A stretch of 64,000 nucleotides of DNA, taken from positions 3,162,001 through 3,226,000 of the forward strand of contig JAVHJL010000004.1 of NCBI GenBank assembly GCA_036971715.1, read 5' to 3'. This document shows, one piece after another, positions 58,434-64,000 of this stretch; position 1 is the stretch's first letter; the number at the start of each line of letters is the position of its first letter. The notes below the pieces were generated by a model. It had not been told where the DNA came from and ran no database searches. It saw only the letters and a list, made by a program, of their open reading frames with translations. Made by a program: the position numbers and the translations under genes. The stretch comes from Arthrobotrys musiformis. Its lineage: Eukaryota > Ascomycota > Orbiliomycetes > Orbiliales > Orbiliaceae.

Positions 58434-61233
58434 TTAATAAGTTCTCTTGAACGGAGGAACGGGCTTGCACTCGTTCTCGTCCAGAGTATTGGCAATGACT
58501 CCTCTGTACTTCAACTCGACCTTGCCGTGTGCTTCCTTCTGCCAGCTCAATGTGTGCCTGTGCGCATATTGTCAGTAAAATCTCTTCATTTTAAAGGTGA
58601 TAGAGAGGGAAAAAACTTACTTCATCCAGGTCTCATCATCACGATCTGGGTAGTCCTCACGGGCGTGAGCACCACGAGACTCCTTACGAGCAGCAGCGCT
58701 GACGGCCGTCTGAGCAGCGCAGGTCAACAGATTCCTCAACTCCAAAGTCTCAACCAAGTCGCTGTTCCAGATCTAATCAAGAAATCAGCATCAGCACCCA
58801 AAAAACCAATAACATTAAAAACGAGGGGAATCAAGTGAAATACGTACCATAGATCTATCCTTGGTGCTAACCTTGTCGAACATCTGATCAACCTCCGTAA
58901 TACCCTTGACACCGGCATCCAACGACTCCTGGGTCCTGAAGACGCTGACATCTGTCTGCATGACCTTCTGCATCTTCAATCTAATCTCGGCAGTCGACAT
59001 CGGTCCATCTGCGGTTCTGACCTTGTCGAGCATAGCAATGGATTCGGCACCGGCGTCAGCACGGATAGGCTCGTGCTTCTTGCCCTTGTCGCCCTTGTCG
59101 CGGATAGTGTGGGCGACAGCACGACCGAAGACAACGAGATCGAGGAGGGAGTTGGCACCAAGACGGTTAGCACCGTGGACGGAGACACAGGCGGCTTCAC
59201 CGGCAGCGTAGAGACCTGGCACAACAACATCGTTGCCCTGCTCGTCGATTGTTAGGACTTCACCGGTGTATTTGGTTGGGATACCACCCATGTTGTAGTC
59301 TAATCTCATCGTTAGCTTCCGCCCTCCCCTCATCAAGTGATCCCGAAAATTTTGACTTACGGACGGTGGGCAAGACTGGAATAGGATCCTTTGTAACATC
59401 GACACCAGCAAAGATAGCAGCAGTTTCAGAAATACCAGGCAATCGCTCGTGCAGAATCTCTGGCTCCAAATGGCTGAGTTGCAAGAAGATATGGTCCTTC
59501 TCAGCTCCAACACCTCTTCCTTCTCTGATTTCCATAGTCATACTTCTCGAGACGACGTCACGAGATGCCAAATCCTTTGCGGTGGGGGCATAACGTTCCA
59601 TGAAACGTTCACCCTCGGAGTTGAGCAAGTAACCACCCTCACCACGCGAACCCTCAGTGATCAAACATCCAGCGCCGTAGATACCAGTTGGGTGGAACTG
59701 AACGAACTCCAAGTCCTGACCGGGCAATCCAGCACGAGTAACCATGGCCAATCCGTCACCAGTGCAAGTGTGGGCGCTAGTGCAGCTGAAGTAGGCACGT
59801 CCGTATCCACCGGTGGCGAGAACGGTGTGGTGGGCTCTGAAACGATGTAGGGTTCCGTCTTCCTGGTTGTAAGCAATAACACCGACGCACTTGCCATCTT
59901 CCATCAAGAGATCAAGGACGAAGTATTCGATGAAGTAGTTGGTGTTATATCGGAGAGATTGGCCGTAGAGGGTATGAAGCAAGGCGTGTCCAGTTCTGTC
60001 AGCGGCGGCACAGCATCGGTAGGCTTGACCACCCTTTCCGAACTCTCGCGATTGACCACCGAAGGCTCTCTGGTAGCTGTTTTTTTTTCGAAAATCAGTA
60101 TATTGAATATATAGGCCTTGTATATGTCGGTAGATCTCACATTCTGCCGTCCTCGGTTCTCGACTATATAAAATATTCATTAGCACCGCCTGGTTTAGAA
60201 TTGAAGCAGGATATACTCACGAATGGACATCCGTAGTTTTCCAATTCGTAGACAGATGCAGGTGCCTCTCTGGTCATGTAGTGGATAGCGTCCTGGTCAC
60301 CCAGCCAATCGGAACCCTTGACGGTATCGTACATACTAAAGAATCCCTCGTTAGCCTCCATCCCATCCAATGACCATCTCGTCGGAACGAAAAAGAAATA
60401 CTTACTGCCATCTCCAGTCATCCTCGTGCATGCTGTTATCAAAAATAAATCAGCAAACCCTATCCCAAACCATATATACACCCATATCGAACCACTAACT
60501 TTCCAAGAGCCGCATTGATACCACCCTGTGCCGCGACAGTATGACTTCTTGTCGGGAACAGCTTGCTAATACACGCCGTATTAAACCCCGCCTCTGCTAG
60601 ACCGAAAGCCGCTCTCAGACCCGCACCACCGGCACCGACTACTATCGCATCGTATTCGTGGTCCTATTGTTTTTCCCCCTCCCGAAGAATAAATAAGTCG
60701 GAGTGTTCATGGTGTATATTTATATCCATCTGGGAAAGAAAAGAGAAAAAGCGAAGGACCCGGAAATACTAACGATAACAGGGTACTTGTTCGAAACATG
60801 CGGCGACGCCTCTTTCGCTCGCAGCGGGAGAGTTCCGAATATTCGTGCTACAAAGCAAAAAAAAAAATTACCCCACAGTCAGTATGATACTTCATAACAT
60901 CCACCGAAAACCACCCAACCAAAAAGAAACCAAAACGGCCAATTGATGAAGCAATTGATAAATATATATGGATATAAAAGGATGTATACGTACAGACAGG
61001 CTTCGTCGAGCTGAAGAATCGCGACTGTGGTTTTGGGAGTATACTCGTCGTCTTCTGTACGAGTTTCGAGGTGCAGACCGTTAGTGCCTCGGCTACCCGA
61101 TGGTTCCACCACCACCAAACCACAACCACTATGTCATTGCTCTGGACATAGAGGGGAACAGCAGAGAGGGAAAAAAACCACTCACACGAGCGCCCGCAGC
61201 GCCGAACCTGCGAAGGCAAGCAGATGCCAACAT
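58434..61233 (-). CDS. SDH1: Succinate dehydrogenase flavoprotein subunit
   Basis: Eleven exons: 61233-61186, 61054-60994, 60847-60774, 60663-60500, 60432-60406, 60335-60221, 60163-60141, 60076-59361, 59299-58848, 58772-58621 and 58557-58434, 651 residues. It is the FAD subunit of mitochondrial complex II, oxidising succinate to fumarate. The first three exons give an Arg/Ser-rich presequence (SRFFSSTKP). The FAD fold starts at DHEYDAIVVGAGGAGLRAA, and His102 in TRSHTVAAQGG is the covalent FAD site. Active-site regions MTREAPASV, HPTGIYGAG, YNMGGIPT and GEAACVSVHGANRLGANSLLD are present, ending KPVPPFKRTY. Two internal exons are just 27 and 23 bases. The third exon junction uses a GTACGT donor that gives KPVSRIFGTLPLRA. 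Confidence 0.95.
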
Positions 61234-61649
61234 ATCGAATCGATGAAGCCCGAACACACGGCAGAGGGGAGAAGGGAAAATGGGTATAACAAAAAACGGG
61301 GGGTATCAAGAACAAGAAAGAAAAAGAAGAAGATGAAGACGAAAGACGAGGTTTTGGTCCAATTGAAGGAAAACGGAATGTGGAATGTGAAAAAAACCAG
61401 AACTAAAAAAGCGAAAAAGCGAATATTACAAAATCCTGCGATGTTATTGGGCACCCCGGCTGCCAGGTGGACTGAGCTTCCTCTGTGTTGCCGGGCACTA
61501 TCCGAGGACAAACTGGAAACCCGGTTCGACGGGTGTCTCTATGCGGTGCTGTCGTGCGGTATCGACACACGGCTCTCACTCGGTCTCGATGCCACTCTCT
61601 TCGGCTTCGGTTTTGTCGCTATAAAACAACACCACACCTTTTTTTTTTT

Positions 61650-61678
61650 AAATAAAATAAAATAAAATAAAATAAAAA
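61650..61678. repeat. (AAAAT)n microsatellite
   Basis: About five AAAAT units following a T run, in the SDH1 upstream spacer. Confidence 0.8.
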
Positions 61679-62301
61679 TGTAAACCAGGTCAAGGGCTCT
61701 CGGTATTTCAGGGTCCTCTGCCCGTCTACCGGTTTTCCATCCAAAAGACCGGACGATAATATGCGGATTATCCTTTGTCCGTCGACCCTATGTTACCCGA
61801 TATCACAAGCAAAACTTCACATGTCGAGTATCAATACCCAGGTACCCCCCTGTCAGCACCCAGCCTCAACCTCAACATCAATGCATCCGGTTATAACATC
61901 ACGGCTGTAAATATATTGACAGTGGAAAGGAGCACCGATATCGCCATCATAAATAAATAAATAAAAAATGATAATAATAAATTGGTAATCCCCGTCATGT
62001 CATGGACACCTACTGCTACTACGTATCGTATCGTATATACACACCCCAGGGAAATACACACAAGTCGTCGTCGTTATAAAATGAAAAAGAATAATAGAGA
62101 GTTAAGAAGCTAGAAGTTGCTTACCCAGCAGTACACCCGAGTAACAAAAACAGAAAACCAAAAACAAAAAGGGTTTAACATGAGGGAGGATATAGAAGAA
62201 GAAGAAGAGGAGCCCATAACAAGAAAGTCGCATTCGTTGTAATTCCGCCTCTAATAAATGCCAGAGCTAAAGGGGGGGCCGTATGCATACACACATAAAA
62301 C

Positions 62302-62330
62302 AAGAAAGAAAGAAAGAAAGAAAGAAAAAG
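62302..62330. repeat. (AAAG)n microsatellite
   Basis: About six AAAG units, ending three bases from the RPT1 stop codon; on the transcribed strand it is a CTTT tract at the start of the RPT1 3' untranslated region. Confidence 0.85.
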
Positions 62331-62332
62331 GC

Positions 62333-63929
62333 TTAATTGTATTGCATATAAGTCGCTGTCGAATTGAACTTGAGATTCGACTTGATGACCTTCTCAACCG
62401 CAGACAAGAAATCCTTCTCAGTCGCAACCTTCCTCCTTCCACGGATGGCAAACATCCCGGCTTCGGTGCAGACGGATCGCAATTCCGCACCGGTACTGTT
62501 GGGACATAATCTCGAAATCAATTCTGTTTTTATCCTTCGTTAGCATCTCAAGACCATAAAATCAATATACTCGTAGGATGAAGAACACATACCCCATCTG
62601 ATATCCCTCTCAACCGACATACTCTTCGCGTGAATCTTCAAGACATTCGCACGTCCCTCCAAATCCGGCAAGCTAAACTCGATCTTTCGATCGATACGCC
62701 CCGGCCTCATGAGCGCAGGATCAAGTGTGCTAGGTCTGTTGGTCGCGAACATGACCTTAATGTTTCCTCGAGGATCGAATCCATCAAGCTGGGTAATCAA
62801 CTCCAACATGGTTCTTTGAACCTCGTTATCACCTCCGGCGCCATCATCGAAACGAGCACCACCGATAGCATCAACTTCGTCAAAGAAGATAATGCAAGCC
62901 TTCTTCGTCCTAGCCATCTCAAAGAGCTCACGAACCATACGAGCTCCCTCTCCAACATACTTCTGTACAAGCTCAGATCCAATGACACGGATGAACGTAG
63001 CATCGGTTCTGTTGGCGACGGCACGGGCGCAAAGGGTCTTGCCGGTACCGGGGGGGCCGTAAAGCAAAACACCCTTGGGGGGGTCGATACCCAAGTTGAC
63101 AAATCGCTCTGGCGAAAGCAACGGTGTCTCGACGACTTCTCGTAGCTTCTCAATTTGCTCCTTGCAACCACCAACGTCACCATATGTAACATCCGGCTTC
63201 TCCTCCACTGTCATCATCGTGACCGAAGGATCAATCTTCGGTGGTAAGGGAAGTAAGATCTGGTACTTGTTTCGGTCGACACTGTAACCCCCCACATATT
63301 AGCCATATACCACCCTCACACCCCTAGCCAACGTATCACAACATACCCAACCCTCATTCCCTCCTCAATATCCGTAGGACTGACTCTCTCCCCCAAATCC
63401 ACGACAAACTTCGCGATCTGCTTAACATTGATGACATATTTCGCCTTATCAGGATCATCGGCGTTCTGAATAATCTTAGTGCATCGGGCAACTTGTAGCG
63501 GCTGTTCCTCCGACATGCGCTGACGGTCGGCAGCAACGTCCCACAGATGTATTGGAGCTAGACCGGTATCAGATTCCTAGTCACAGTTAATCAGCAACCA
63601 CTCCACTCCCTATATCGAACATGACACAAGAGAGGGGTCGTCTACCTTAACACCAATCTTCTCATTAACCTTCGTCTGCAGCTCCTTGATATCCTTCTCC
63701 AGCTTCTTCAAAGCAGTAGCATACGGTGCCGCACCATAAGTCTTCAAAACCTGAATATCACTATAACCCCAAGAACCATCAGCCACATGAAAACCACCTA
63801 TATAACACCACTAGCGACAGAAAGGCACACATACTCTTCCGATAACGGCACAATCTTCTCCTCGGGCTTCTCCTCATCATCAAAGTTCTTACGATACTTC
63901 TCCCAGTTCTGACCCTGAGCGGAAGGCAT
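62333..63929 (-). CDS. RPT1: 26S proteasome regulatory ATPase RPT1
   Basis: Five exons, 63929-63835, 63760-63646, 63576-63347, 63281-62593 and 62523-62333, encode 439 residues. Rpt1 is one of six AAA ATPases in the proteasome base that unfold substrates. An N-terminal coiled coil (ALKKLEKDIKELQTKVNE) and an OB-like domain precede the AAA module: Walker A GPPGTGKT, Walker B IIFFDEVDA, and the second region of homology with FATNRPSTLDPALMRPGRIDRK. The C-terminal helical lid follows. Assignment to RPT1 rests on the KYVINVKQIAKFVVDLGERVSPTDIEEGMRVGVDR region and the C-terminus YMQYN. It starts 71 bases from the right end of the window. Confidence 0.94.
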
Positions 63930-64000
63930 CGTGAAAGTTCGGAAAGACGCTCGACGTCCGAGACAGTTACTACAGTCGCAAGATCACGAGGGTCGGAGCT
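63930..64000. promoter_or_regulatory. RPT1 upstream flank
   Basis: The last 71 bases are the immediate 5' flank of RPT1. I see no proteasome-associated control element of the yeast GGTGGCAAA type in it, though too little sequence is present to judge. Confidence 0.4.

Larger units (their letters stand above)
61234..62332. other. Spacer upstream of SDH1, downstream of RPT1
   Basis: 1.1 kb with no supported gene. A 212-codon plus-strand frame starting at 61027 overlaps SDH1 exons and is Lys-rich from A-rich DNA; I treat it as chance. Two simple repeats are present (separate entries). Confidence 0.6.

Noticed and set aside
61027..61665. 212-codon plus-strand frame
   Set aside because: It overlaps SDH1 first exons on the opposite strand and its Lys-rich second half comes from A-rich spacer DNA.

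Overview
The window is nuclear DNA of a filamentous ascomycete (Pezizomycotina). Genes carry 1 to 10 short introns of roughly 50-120 bases with GTRNGT-type donors and CTRAY branch points, and the proteins are of fungal type (ORT1/ARG-13-type carrier, STE13/DAPB-type dipeptidyl peptidase, CGR1, Mpo1, Tma22). The high intron density, frequent micro-exons and a pair of secreted subtilases would fit Orbiliomycetes (nematode-trapping relatives), but that placement is an inference. All exon boundaries were worked out by hand from splice signals, reading phase and remembered family conservation; there is no transcript support.

Layout. Positions 1-25.4 kb are gene-poor with long spacers and lineage-type genes: two tandem secreted subtilisin-like proteases (1839-4235 and 5451-7694, minus), a single-pass membrane protein with a PPPY tail (9084-9725, plus), an NTF2-like/GMGG-repeat protein (11716-13528, plus), an alpha/beta hydrolase (14108-15730, minus), an F-box-like protein (17088-18646, minus) and a GAF-domain protein (20017-22688, minus). 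From 25.4 kb to the right end the window is mostly conserved housekeeping: dipeptidyl aminopeptidase, CGR1, ornithine carrier, a GRF zinc-finger protein, cytidine deaminase, Mpo1-like dioxygenase, RPB7, ATP synthase alpha, NAD(P)HX dehydratase, a small basic protein, a secreted Thr/Lys-repeat protein, CCT4, alpha-tubulin, Tma22/DENR, SDH1 and RPT1.

How the genes relate. There are no operons. Neighbours form divergent pairs (CGR1/ORT1; GRF protein/cytidine deaminase; MPO1/RPB7; CCT4/alpha-tubulin) and convergent pairs (NTF2-like/hydrolase; DPP/CGR1; alpha-tubulin/Tma22). The CCT4/alpha-tubulin pair is functionally suggestive because the CCT chaperonin folds tubulin. ATP1, SDH1 and ORT1 serve the mitochondrion; Tma22, CGR1 and RPB7 serve gene expression; RPT1 and perhaps the F-box protein serve the ubiquitin-proteasome system. 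The most unusual items are the paralogous subtilases with a repeated C-terminal module, the Thr/Lys-repeat secreted protein, and the micro-exon-split zinc finger. I see no CRISPR, rRNA, tRNA, intact transposon or virus-like sequence.
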